A stretch of DNA of 6,609 nt from Armatimonadota bacterium (GTDB lineage Bacteria > Armatimonadota > Zipacnadia > Zipacnadales > FEN-943): positions 1-6,609 of the forward strand of contig JAKORR010000632.1 in NCBI GenBank assembly GCA_029777735.1, in the 5' to 3' direction. The position numbers and the translations under genes were made by a program. The first letter of the stretch is position 1. The number at the start of each line of letters is the position of its first letter. The notes under the pieces were generated by a model. It ran no database searches and was not told where the DNA came from. It was given only the letters and a program-made list of their open reading frames with translations. Shown here in pieces: positions 1-5,446 of this stretch.

Positions 1-549
1 ATCCAGGCTGTCGAAGATCTGACTGTCGGGCATGAACCGAATGCGAGTGCCCGTGTGCTTGGCTGCACCGATCTCCCTGACCGGCGCGTCGGGTTTGCCC
101 CTCTGGTACCGCTGATACCATTTGGTGCCGTCGCGGCAGACCTCAGCCTCCAACCACTCCGAAAGGGCATTGGTGCAGGACACGCCGACGCCATGGAGGC
201 CACCCGAGACCTTGTAGCTACCGCTCCCAAACTTACCCCCGGCGTGAAGCGTTGTCATGACGACCTCGAGGGCCGAACGCTTCTCCGTCGGATGGCGATC
301 CACGGGAATACCGCGGCCGTTGTCGATGACCTCGGCACTACCGTCCGCGTGGATGATCACATCCACCTTGTCACAGGTGCCTGCGAAGACTTCGTCGATC
401 GCGTTATCGATGACTTCGTAGAGGATGTGGTGCAACCCCCGCACACCCGTGGACCCAATGTACATCGCGGGCCGGTTGCGTACCGCCTCGAGGCCCTTCA
501 AGACGCGTATGTCTCGTGCTGTGTAGTGCTTCTCCGTTGCTTCGGGCAT
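1..549 (-). CDS. gyrB: DNA gyrase subunit B, N-terminal part (cut by window edge)
   Basis: This is the ATPase subunit of DNA gyrase, the cytoplasmic A2B2 type II topoisomerase that introduces negative supercoils. The first 183 codons are present and all belong to the GHKL ATPase domain. The opening contains NRPAMYIGSTG (residues 25-35), the usual N-terminal arm. EVIDNAIDE (45-53) carries the catalytic Glu45 and Mg-binding Asn49. VIDNGRGIPV (74-83) carries Asp76, which contacts adenine. HAGGKF (102-107) and GGLHGVGVS (116-124) form the ATP lid and phosphate loop. The ATG at 547-549 is preceded by GGGG (557-560 on the minus strand) with a 7-nt gap, and the protein begins where the family normally begins. 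The reading frame runs off the left edge. It is divergent from the cysteine-rich gene at 915. ParE is the only serious alternative, and the two cannot be fully separated from the ATPase domain alone. Confidence 0.95.
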   Translation of the reverse strand, partial: MPEATEKHYTARDIRVLKGLEAVRNRPAMYIGSTGVRGLHHILYEVIDNAIDEVFAGTCDKVDVIIHADGSAEVIDNGRGIPVDRHPTEKRSALEVVMTTLHAGGKFGSGSYKVSGGLHGVGVSCTNALSEWLEAEVCRDGTKWYQRYQRGKPDAPVREIGAAKHTGTRIRFMPDSQIFDSLD

Positions 550-586
550 TGCCGATCCCCTATATCCTTTGGTCAAACTCCACGCG

Positions 587-611
587 TGACGAGGCACAGA
601 AGACCTCGTCA
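587..611 (-). promoter_or_regulatory. Perfect 8-bp hairpin in the gyrB leader
   Basis: TGACGAGG (587-594) and CCTCGTCA (604-611) are exact complements around a 9-nt loop, about 38 nt upstream of the gyrB start. No T-run follows on the minus strand, so it does not look like an intrinsic terminator. It could affect translation or stability of the gyrB message. A second, weaker 6-bp hairpin lies further upstream in the same leader at 663-668 / 683-688. Pairing is seen directly; function is inferred. Confidence 0.4.
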
Positions 612-733
612 ACATGCAAATCCTTGCCCCGGATATTACGACACGACTTCGAGGTAAACGGTTCCCAGACCGCTACCAGCCCCTGGGAGAGAGATCCAGG
701 TCGTGCACTCAAGGACGTGGTTCACTGCCCCAC

Positions 734-774
734 TTGACGGCTTAATTATAGCACCTAGGTTCTCCCGCCGTCAA
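734..774. repeat. 8-bp inverted repeat framing the gyrB promoter (candidate operator)
   Basis: TTGACGGC at 734-741 and its exact reverse complement GCCGTCAA at 767-774 lie 33 bp apart, arm start to arm start, close to three helical turns. One arm contains the gyrB -35 hexamer and the other covers the predicted start of transcription, with the -10 box between them. A dimeric or looping regulator, or a topology-sensitive element, is possible but inferred. The plus strand also reads TTGACG (734-739) followed 16 bp later by a poor TAGGTT, so a weak divergent promoter for the gene at 915 cannot be excluded. Confidence 0.4.
745..774 (-). promoter_or_regulatory. Sigma70-type promoter of gyrB
   Basis: Read on the minus strand, TTGACG (769-774) and a perfect TATAAT (745-750) are separated by 18 bp. 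This matches 5 of 6 bases at -35 and 6 of 6 at -10. The start of transcription would fall near 738, giving gyrB an untranslated leader of roughly 190 nt. It is the best promoter match in the window and is correctly oriented for gyrB. The start point itself is inferred. Confidence 0.75.
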
Positions 775-901
775 CGATGATACAGGGCTCCGACTTCCCG
801 CCAGGAGTGGCTTGTGCTCCTCTGTCCTATGCTGTAGCCTGCTCAGAACAACGTTCGGAGAGGTCTTCTGCAAGGGGTGAAGATGATCTCTAAACTCTTC
901 G

Positions 902-906
902 GGAGG
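902..906 (+). promoter_or_regulatory. Ribosome binding site that selects the TTG start at 915
   Basis: GGAGG at 902-906 lies 8 nt before TTG 915, ideal spacing. The ATG at 908-910 is only 1 nt downstream of the SD and opens a frame lacking any cysteine repeat. The SD therefore supports the rare TTG start for the duplicated cysteine-rich protein. Confidence 0.65.
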
Positions 907-914
907 TATGTTTC

Positions 915-1247
915 TTGGCTCGTGTCCAGTGCCTGAATCGCGAGATCAACGCCCAAATGTGCCCTTGCACCGAGACAAGCTGCCAGAACTGGGCTATCTG
1001 CTGCCTCTGTGTGGCAAATCATCGTGGCAATGCGCTGTGGCCGCACACGGCCTGCCAAGGCGGGAAACAGCGCCCCCAAACCACGCTCGAACTCCCCGAA
1101 CGCGTGCCCTGCCCCAATCTGGAGACCAACCTAGCTGACTGCCTATGCACCTCCGAGCCCTGCGTGCGCCGCGGGGTGTGCTGCGCCTGTATCGACAACC
1201 ACTGGAGCGCCGACGGCAAGGGCCGTGTCGCCTGTTTCCGGATCTAG
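915..1247 (+). CDS. Tandem-duplicated cysteine-rich, probably metal-binding protein (DUF6485-like)
   Basis: This 110-residue protein consists of two copies of one cysteine-rich unit. Cysteines at 6, 16, 18, 23, 29, 30, 32 and 47 are matched by 66, 76, 78, 83, 89, 90, 92 and 107, every one offset by exactly 60. His36 and His96 also match, as does the Asn before each. The shared pattern is C-x9-C-x-C-x4-C-x5-CC-x-C-x3-H-x10-C. It resembles the small DUF6485 family, from memory usually a single unit of roughly 60-70 residues with a CxC...CCxC...H core. The density of Cys and His suggests zinc or another metal, but no function is known to me. The start is the TTG at 915: GGAGG at 902-906 sits 8 nt before it, whereas the nearby ATG at 908 is in another frame and only 1 nt from the SD. 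There is no signal peptide or membrane segment, so it is probably cytoplasmic. Confidence 0.8.
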   Translation: MARVQCLNREINAQMCPCTETSCQNWAICCLCVANHRGNALWPHTACQGGKQRPQTTLELPERVPCPNLETNLADCLCTSEPCVRRGVCCACIDNHWSADGKGRVACFRI

Positions 1248-1552
1248 CCCTGCCTCCACCCCACGGCGGGCAATGACGATATACCCCAGGCGCGGGCGAC
1301 TCGCTGACTCACTTAGCCACGTACCAAGTGTTCAGTCAGACACGCGATCAGACGCTTGGCTGCCAGGAGTAAGAGCCACAGCCAACAGCGTCCTCGTACT
1401 CCTTCATCTTCGTCCTGGCCTGGCGCCCCCCCACGTCTGTTGGTCTCGTGGTAAGATGCTGGGCCTTTCGCGCGAAGCCCACAAGGCGCAGGATAGCGGC
1501 CCGATGAAGCGAAGAGATATACCACATTCTTTCCTGATGTTGGTGACGCCTA
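1248..1552. other. Intergenic region before the sugar kinase
   Basis: I see no gene in these 305 bp. Small inverted repeats are present: CCC-GCC against GGC-GGG just after the stop (1248-1270, one bulge), TTGGCTG / CAGCCAA (1356-1362 / 1379-1385), and GGGC / GCCC around the palindrome TTCGCGCGAA (1461-1480). None is followed by a T-run, so none is a convincing terminator. I found no promoter with both boxes for the kinase. Frames on either strand here have no recognisable family features. Confidence 0.5.
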
Positions 1553-2497
1553 ATGTCAGACGTAGTCTTCATGGGCATCCTGGTCGCGGACGTGTGGGCC
1601 AAGCCGGTCAACGAGTGGCCGGAGCATGGCCGTCTCTCGCTGGTGGACGCCATTGGTCTGAGCATCGGCGGCTGCGCAGCCAACGCGGGGATTCACCTGG
1701 CCAAGCTCGGTGGCACGGTCACAGTAATGGGCAAGGTTGGGGAGGATGGCTTTGGTGACTTCATCATCAAGACCCTCGAGTCCTATGGGGTGGACGCACA
1801 GGTGGCACGGTCAGCCGAAGCCGGGACGTCAGCGACCATGGTCATGATCGACGATCACGGCGAGCGGAGTTTCATTCACTACATGGGAGCTAACACCAAA
1901 CTGCGCCCTGAGGACCTAGATCTGGACGTCCTTCGCGCCTCGCGGGTGCTGTGCTTCGGCGGGGCGCTCGTGATGCACGGCTTCGACGGTGAACCTGCGG
2001 CGTCGGTCATGGCTGCCGCCAGACAGGCCGGTGTGACCACGGCCCTGGACACCGTATGGGACGCTACGGGACGGTGGATGGGAGTACTCGAACCGTGCCT
2101 GAGGCAGGCGGATATGTTCTTGCCAAGCCTACCCGAGGCCCAGCAGCTTACGGGCAAAACACAGCCACGCGAAGTGGCGGAGGCCTTGCTCGGCTATGGC
2201 GTGAAGATTGTTGTCCTGAAGATGGGCGAGCAGGGTTGCTACGTGCTCTCGCACAAGGGCGAGGAGTACTCGCTGCCCGTCTACCCGGTGGAAGTGGTGG
2301 ATGGCACGGGTTCAGGCGATGCCTTCGTGGCCGGGTTCCTTCGGGGCTATCTTGAGGGTTGGCCGCTGGAGAAGTGCGCCAAGTTTGGCAACGCAGCCGG
2401 CGCCCTGTGCGTCACTGGAATTGGAGCCACTGCTGGCACCCGATCCTTCGACGACACGCTGATGTGGCTGCGCGAGCGAGAGCCGGGCTATTGGTGA
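1553..2497 (+). CDS. PfkB/ribokinase-family carbohydrate kinase
   Basis: This 314-residue cytoplasmic kinase, of normal length for the family, should transfer the gamma phosphate of ATP to a sugar or nucleoside hydroxyl. The N-terminal strand VVFMGILVADV (4-14) places Asp13 where the family binds substrate. SIGGCAANAGIHLAKLG (37-53) is PfkB signature 1 with the Gly-Gly hinge, followed by GKVGEDGFGD (60-69). PSLPEAQQLTG (191-201) matches the usual PNxxE region with Ser instead of Asn. KMGEQGCY (223-230) is the K-x-G-x-x-G segment. VVDGTGSGDAFVAGF (248-262) is signature 2, with the anion-hole glycines and catalytic base Asp256. An in-frame stop at 1544-1546 rules out a longer start. GGTGA at 1542-1546 gives a weak SD 6 nt before the ATG. 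The substrate cannot be told from the sequence; ribokinase, fructokinase, KDG kinase and nucleoside kinase types are all possible. Confidence 0.9.
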   Translation: MSDVVFMGILVADVWAKPVNEWPEHGRLSLVDAIGLSIGGCAANAGIHLAKLGGTVTVMGKVGEDGFGDFIIKTLESYGVDAQVARSAEAGTSATMVMIDDHGERSFIHYMGANTKLRPEDLDLDVLRASRVLCFGGALVMHGFDGEPAASVMAAARQAGVTTALDTVWDATGRWMGVLEPCLRQADMFLPSLPEAQQLTGKTQPREVAEALLGYGVKIVVLKMGEQGCYVLSHKGEEYSLPVYPVEVVDGTGSGDAFVAGFLRGYLEGWPLEKCAKFGNAAGALCVTGIGATAGTRSFDDTLMWLREREPGYW

Positions 2498-2669
2498 TGG
2501 GACATTTCACCTGGTTGCCGGTCCGGCAATGGCTGGCACAGGCGTAAGGAACTTAAGCTCCAGTCTGAATGGTCACCGATCCTGACTCGTCCTGGAGCCA
2601 GCCTGCGAGTTGACGCGATGGCGAGATCGAAAGTGCCAGGAGGCCGGCGCTCCCGGGAGGAAAAACCAG
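2498..2669. other. Intergenic spacer with two inverted repeats
   Basis: This 172-bp gap separates the kinase from the zinc-ribbon gene. TTGCCG / CGGCAA (2515-2520 / 2524-2529) forms a tight 6-bp hairpin with a 3-nt loop, 18 bp after the kinase stop. GCTCCAG / CTGGAGC (2557-2563 / 2592-2598) is a perfect 7-bp pair enclosing 28 nt. Neither ends in a T-run. The first might still slow or stop transcription after the kinase, but that is inference. A TTGACG at 2610-2615 has no -10 partner. Confidence 0.4.
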
Positions 2670-3392
2670 ATGAGCCGTGACCTTGCACTACTCTACAAGC
2701 TTCAGGCCATCGATACAGGCATAGCGGAACGTAAGCGTGCTCTGGCGAAGCTCGACAACGGCGCTACGGCGCGTGCCGATCTGTCCGCCGCCGAAGCCGA
2801 GTTGGAAGAAGCTCGCAAGAAGCTCCAGCAGACGCGCACCACACTGCAAGACAAGGAGTTGCGCCTGGCCAGCACAGAGGAGCAACGCAAGCAGAAGCAC
2901 GATCGCTGTTATGGCGGCACCGTCAGCGACCCCAAGGAGCTCCGAGCCCTGGAGATGAAGATCGAGGAACTGACTAGCCTCAAGGGCAAGCTCGAGGAAG
3001 AGCTTCTTCTCCTTATGGACCGAGCTGAGGAAGAAGAGCAGGCGGTCCAGAAGGCCGAGGACGTTGTGAGACGCCTACGTGCCCACGCGGAGGATGTCGA
3101 GGCCCATTTCAGTATGGAAACCAAGCGGCTGAAGCAAGAGATTGCGGACTTGGAAGAGCAGCGCAAAAACCTACTCCCGCAGATAAGCTCCGAAAGGCTG
3201 AAGATGTACGACACGCTCCGGGAGCGCCTTGGGGGCGTGGCGGTGGCTGCCGTGGTCGACTTCACCTGCACGGCTTGCCACACGGCCGTCCCGCGCGATC
3301 AGGCCGAGCGCATCCTCACGAGCACCACCCCCATACGCTGCGAGAACTGCAAGCGGATTCTGTGGATTCCCGGGGCCGATAGCGAAGACTGA
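2670..3392 (+). CDS. Coiled-coil / C4 zinc-ribbon protein (CT398/HP0958 type, DUF164)
   Basis: This 240-residue protein has the two-part layout of the CT398/HP0958 (Pfam zf-RING_7) family: a long helical hairpin followed by a zinc ribbon. Residues about 5-175 are rich in Glu, Lys, Gln, Leu and Ala in coiled-coil pattern. In the middle, YGGTVSDPKEL (81-91) is the family's characteristic turn between helices. The C-terminus has Cys200 and Cys203 (CTAC) and Cys224 and Cys227 (CENC), a C4 zinc site. Characterised members are adaptor or chaperone-like: HP0958 binds the flagellar sigma factor RpoN and flaA mRNA. Most family members are in non-flagellate bacteria and remain unassigned, so no specific partner is claimed. 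The start is ATG 2670 because GGGAGG (2655-2660) precedes it by 9 nt and the protein then begins at the family's usual helix. A TTG at 2610 has no SD. Confidence 0.9.
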   Translation: MSRDLALLYKLQAIDTGIAERKRALAKLDNGATARADLSAAEAELEEARKKLQQTRTTLQDKELRLASTEEQRKQKHDRCYGGTVSDPKELRALEMKIEELTSLKGKLEEELLLLMDRAEEEEQAVQKAEDVVRRLRAHAEDVEAHFSMETKRLKQEIADLEEQRKNLLPQISSERLKMYDTLRERLGGVAVAAVVDFTCTACHTAVPRDQAERILTSTTPIRCENCKRILWIPGADSED

Positions 3393-3744
3393 GGACAGGC
3401 GCCTTGGAGGAACGACGTAACGCGGTCTCTTGCGAAAGCGAGCGGTCTGCGAGGGGCGTGTAGACGAATCTGTGGTGGGTGAAGATGGCGCCACGCGGCG
3501 TCAAGCTGTTGGTCGGCGTTGCAAAAAGCCGCGCAAGGCTGTATCCATTCATTAAGGGCCTATCGTAATTATTTTGGGCATCTCCTGGCCATGGTCTTCC
3601 TTTTTTAGCCTGGGGGATGTCGCTAGCAGCCTGCGGCGACAGAGGGCACGCACCATGCCGCCTAAGGCGCAGACCCTATCGGGGAGCGCTCAGTTCCCGC
3701 AGAATAGAGCTTGGTGAAAGAGCAGAGGTGCGAGTGGAGAGGAA

Positions 3745-3766
3745 GGCGAAGGCCTAAGCCTTTGTC
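3745..3766 (+). repeat. 9-bp hairpin with CTAA loop
   Basis: GGCGAAGGC (3745-3753) pairs with GCCTTTGTC (3758-3766) through seven Watson-Crick and two G-T pairs around CTAA. It is the most stable compact hairpin I see in the long gap. There is no T-run after it, so it is not a standard terminator. It could be part of a structured RNA or leader, or simply chance. Confidence 0.35.
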
Positions 3767-3828
3767 AGGCGTTGGAAGGCCCCAAGCCCGTGGCACAGTC
3801 CGGTTCCTGATGCAATCTAGACCTAGCA

Positions 3829-3857
3829 TTGACCTTTCCTAGTATTGGCCTTACATT
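3829..3857 (+). promoter_or_regulatory. Candidate promoter for the nucleotidylyltransferase gene
   Basis: TTGACC (3829-3834, 5 of 6) and TACATT (3852-3857, 4 of 6) are spaced 17 bp apart on the plus strand. Transcription would start near 3864 and give a leader of about 180 nt before the ATG at 4045. The match is moderate and the start point inferred. Confidence 0.4.
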
Positions 3858-3996
3858 TCTTCGCCGGAGGACACACCAGCAGTTCTAGAGGCGCCTGGGG
3901 AAGGTTCTTCGTGGCTGCTCGCGCCTTCAATCATGGCTTCTATACTTCAAATTCTTCTACCCCCCAACCTGTACCTCCTGGGCAAGGCCCTTTTGC

Positions 3997-4008
3997 TTGA
4001 CATAAAAT
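3997..4008 (+). promoter_or_regulatory. Promoter-like boxes just before the nucleotidylyltransferase gene
   Basis: A perfect TTGACA (3997-4002) is followed at once by TAAAAT (4003-4008, 5 of 6 to -10). They abut, so they cannot work together as -35 and -10. Either TTGACA pairs with the poor TTCATT near 4022-4027, or TAAAAT acts as a -10 with a weak -35 upstream. A weak GGGC-AAG-GCCC-TTTT element (3980-3994) lies just before. A start just upstream of 4045 is plausible but unresolved. Confidence 0.3.
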
Positions 4009-4044
4009 GCGCCAGCACTGGTTCATTCACAGGAGGCGGAGGCA

Positions 4045-5073
4045 ATGCGTGGTGTTCTTGTTGCCGCTGGTGAGGGCAAGCGAATGCGCCCCATCACCTA
4101 CTGGCGCCCCAAGCCGCTTGTGCCAATCGCCGGTCAGCCCCTGATCACCCACATAATTGAGGGCTTCGTGGAGGCTGGCGTGCGCGAGATTTGCGTCATA
4201 GTTGGGCACTTGCGCGAACGCATGACCGAAACCCTAGGCGACGGTAGCGCCTGGGGCGCGGAGATTAGCTATGTGACCCAGGACGAGCCCAAGGGCACGG
4301 GCCATGCTGTGCTGTTGGCCCGTGAGTTTCTAGGCGATGCCCCCTTCCTGCTCTCTTGGGGTGACATTCTAGTGCCGAAGGAGCACTACACGCGTGTGGT
4401 GGAGGCCTATAGCGATGCTGTGGATGGGGTGCTAAGCGTGAACCGTGTCGACGACCCTTGGGAGGGTGCGGCCGTCTATGTCAGCGAGAGCTTGGTGCTT
4501 CGCATCGAGGAAAAGCCGCCCAGAGGCGCGTCCACGACCAACTTCAATAATGCTGGCATTCTCATCCTTCCGCCTCGCGTCCTTGAACTGACTGAGAGGC
4601 TAAGGCCCTCGCCGCGCGGCGAGATTGAACTACCGCAGGCGATAGAGCAGTTCCTGGGCGAGAAGGGACGCCTGCGAGCCGTGGAGGTCAACGGCTACTG
4701 GTCTGACGTGGCGCGACCGCGCAACATCTTGGCCATGAACGCGGTGATCTTGCAACACAGGTATGCTGAGGGGCTGTCGGTAGATGAGACAGCACAGGTG
4801 GCGGAGGGAGTGACAATAGTGCCCCCCCTGCTCGTTGGGCCAGGGGTACGTGTTGACAGCGGTGCAGTGGTCGGCCCAAACGTGGCCCTACTGGCAAGGA
4901 GTCGTGTGGGTGCCAGGACGAGGCTCGAAGCGGTGATACTGGGCACAGGCGCGGCCGTAGGCGAAGAGTGTCGGCTCAGTCACTTGCTGGTGGAAGACGA
5001 AGGGAACTTACCGTCGGGGAGCGTGCTTCCGGCCCTCAGGGACGCGCCACTCGTGTTGCCACCGCCGAGGTGA
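4045..5073 (+). CDS. Sugar-1-phosphate nucleotidylyltransferase with C-terminal beta-helix
   Basis: This 342-residue cytoplasmic enzyme should join a sugar 1-phosphate and an NTP into an NDP-sugar, releasing pyrophosphate. The N-terminal Rossmann-like domain begins with LVAAGEGKRMRPIT (5-18), the G-x-G-x-R-M-x-P nucleotide loop, and KPLVPIAGQPLI (23-34) with the conserved Lys23. TQDEPKGTGHAVLLA (78-92) binds base and sugar, and WGDI (105-108) provides the metal-binding Asp107. LRIEEKP (152-158), FNNAGILIL (167-175) and YWSDVARP (218-225, Asp221) complete the core. Residues about 245-318 show hexapeptide-like turns (VGPGV, VVGPNV, VGARTR, VGEECR) typical of a left-handed beta-helix, only four or five rungs. 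This resembles GlmU/GalU/RmlA-like and archaeal bifunctional enzymes, but the tail is short and acetyltransferase activity is not evident. The substrate is unknown. AGGAGG (4031-4036) lies 8 nt before the ATG. Confidence 0.9.
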   Translation: MRGVLVAAGEGKRMRPITYWRPKPLVPIAGQPLITHIIEGFVEAGVREICVIVGHLRERMTETLGDGSAWGAEISYVTQDEPKGTGHAVLLAREFLGDAPFLLSWGDILVPKEHYTRVVEAYSDAVDGVLSVNRVDDPWEGAAVYVSESLVLRIEEKPPRGASTTNFNNAGILILPPRVLELTERLRPSPRGEIELPQAIEQFLGEKGRLRAVEVNGYWSDVARPRNILAMNAVILQHRYAEGLSVDETAQVAEGVTIVPPLLVGPGVRVDSGAVVGPNVALLARSRVGARTRLEAVILGTGAAVGEECRLSHLLVEDEGNLPSGSVLPALRDAPLVLPPPR

Positions 5074-5301
5074 GCTGCAAGAGAGGGGCCCAGCGGAAGG
5101 ACGGCAGCTCAGCGGGACTGTCAGAGTATTACGGCCTTGGTGCAGCTTCGCTTGCTGCGTCAGCCTCCGGGACTCTCTCAGTTGGCTGTCGCAGAGCGCA
5201 CTGGCAGCCTCGGCCCTTCCCCCACAGACACAGGCCAGAATAGCAAGGGCACCGAGAGTAATCCATAGTGCCAACATGGCCACTATCAGATAGACAAGCA
5301 T
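5008..5301 (-). CDS. Possible small single-span membrane protein, unknown family
   Basis: This 97-residue frame opens with a strongly hydrophobic stretch, residues 2-26 (Leu, Val, Ile, Ala with Trp13), ending at Cys24 and Cys26. It is followed by a polar, Arg/Gln-rich tail. That fits an N-terminal membrane anchor. It is not a good lipobox and lacks an N-terminal basic residue, so a secreted lipoprotein is unlikely. The ATG at 5299-5301 has a strong SD, GGAAGG (5309-5314 on the minus strand), 7 nt away. It occupies an otherwise empty gap of about 370 bp. Against it: the last 20 or so codons overlap the 3' end of the nucleotidylyltransferase gene on the opposite strand, the C-terminal half looks low in structure, and I know no relative. 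No promoter was found. It may be real with a chance tail, or spurious. Confidence 0.35.
   Translation of the reverse strand: MLVYLIVAMLALWITLGALAILACVCGGRAEAASALCDSQLRESRRLTQQAKLHQGRNTLTVPLSCRPSAGPLSCSSPRRWQHEWRVPEGRKHAPRR
5071..5111 (+). repeat. 8-bp inverted repeat that includes the nucleotidylyltransferase stop codon
   Basis: TGAGCTGC (5071-5078) and GCAGCTCA (5104-5111) are perfect complements enclosing 25 nt, and the TGA stop forms the first three bases of the 5' arm. There is no T-run after it. It could stabilise the 3' end of the message. The same bases lie inside the minus-strand frame at 5008-5301. Confidence 0.35.
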
Positions 5302-5402
5302 TGCTAAGCCTTCCTATCTTTGTAATCGGCAGATGCCGCAGGAACTTGATGTCTTACAGAGAAAACGCTTTGGGTAGCTTGTGGTTCCACTGAATTGAAG
5401 GC

Positions 5403-5420
5403 CCTAGAGGCCCTTCTAGG
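5403..5420 (+). repeat. Short hairpin upstream of the RNase HI-family gene
   Basis: CCTAGA (5403-5408) and TCTAGG (5415-5420) pair perfectly around a 6-nt loop, 26 nt before the chosen start. The heptamer AGGCCCT also occurs twice in a row here. There is no T-run. It may influence ribosome access or be chance. Confidence 0.3.
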
Positions 5421-5446
5421 ACTTGCGAACGAACGAGAGATGCTAC

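Larger units (their letters stand above)
550..914. other. Divergent intergenic region between gyrB and the cysteine-rich gene
   Basis: These 365 bp hold the gyrB promoter, its leader with two hairpins, and the inverted repeat around the promoter. Between about 775 and 900 I see no convincing plus-strand promoter for the gene at 915. The longer open frames that cross the region are read-throughs of the gyrB antisense strand and have no family resemblance. No tRNA or known riboswitch pattern was recognised. Confidence 0.6.
3393..4044. other. Large non-coding gap with several small hairpins
   Basis: The 652 bp between the zinc-ribbon and nucleotidylyltransferase genes hold no convincing gene. 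Structure seen: CTTGC-GAAA-GCGAG (3429-3442), a 5-bp stem capped by a GNRA tetraloop and flanked by the direct repeat GCGGTCT (3422-3428, 3442-3448). GGCGCC / GGCGTC (3487-3502) has a 4-nt loop. GTCGC / GCGAC (around 3619-3640) closes a larger loop. GGCGAAGGC / GCCTTTGTC (3745-3766) is a 9-bp stem with two G-T pairs and loop CTAA. The palindrome AGGCGCCT occurs near 3889. T6 near 3601 has no GC hairpin before it. One 27-codon frame (3485-3568) begins ATG-GCG-CCA behind a poor SD. Hallmark blocks of RNase P RNA, tmRNA and SRP RNA were not found on either strand. A structured RNA of unknown class is possible. Confidence 0.45.

Noticed and set aside
55..657. 200-codon open frame on the plus strand
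   Set aside because: It is the antisense of gyrB, whose minus-strand protein has every GHKL ATPase motif; the plus-strand translation resembles no family.
1313..1683. Overlapping minus-strand frames before and into the kinase
   Set aside because: They lack an SD and family features, and they overlap the start of a well-supported kinase gene.
2610..2615. TTGACG as the -35 of a promoter for the zinc-ribbon gene
   Set aside because: No acceptable -10 sequence lies 15-19 bp downstream.
3485..3568. 27-codon frame beginning ATG-GCG-CCA
   Set aside because: It encodes a basic, partly hydrophobic peptide behind a GGTGGGTGA stretch, but the spacing is poor, it overlaps a hairpin, and such short frames are common by chance.
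3598..3606. T6 run as a terminator tail
   Set aside because: No GC-rich hairpin immediately precedes it on the plus strand, nor in the required position on the minus strand.
3980..3994. GGGC-AAG-GCCC-TTTT as an intrinsic terminator
   Set aside because: A 4-bp stem with a 3-nt loop and only four T's is too weak to call.
3393..4044. RNase P RNA in the gap after the zinc-ribbon gene
   Set aside because: The context suggested it, but the conserved blocks (GAGGAAAGTCC and ACAGAA followed by GGCTTA) are absent on both strands. The nearest look-alikes, GAGGAAGGC and GCAGAATAG, are in the wrong order.
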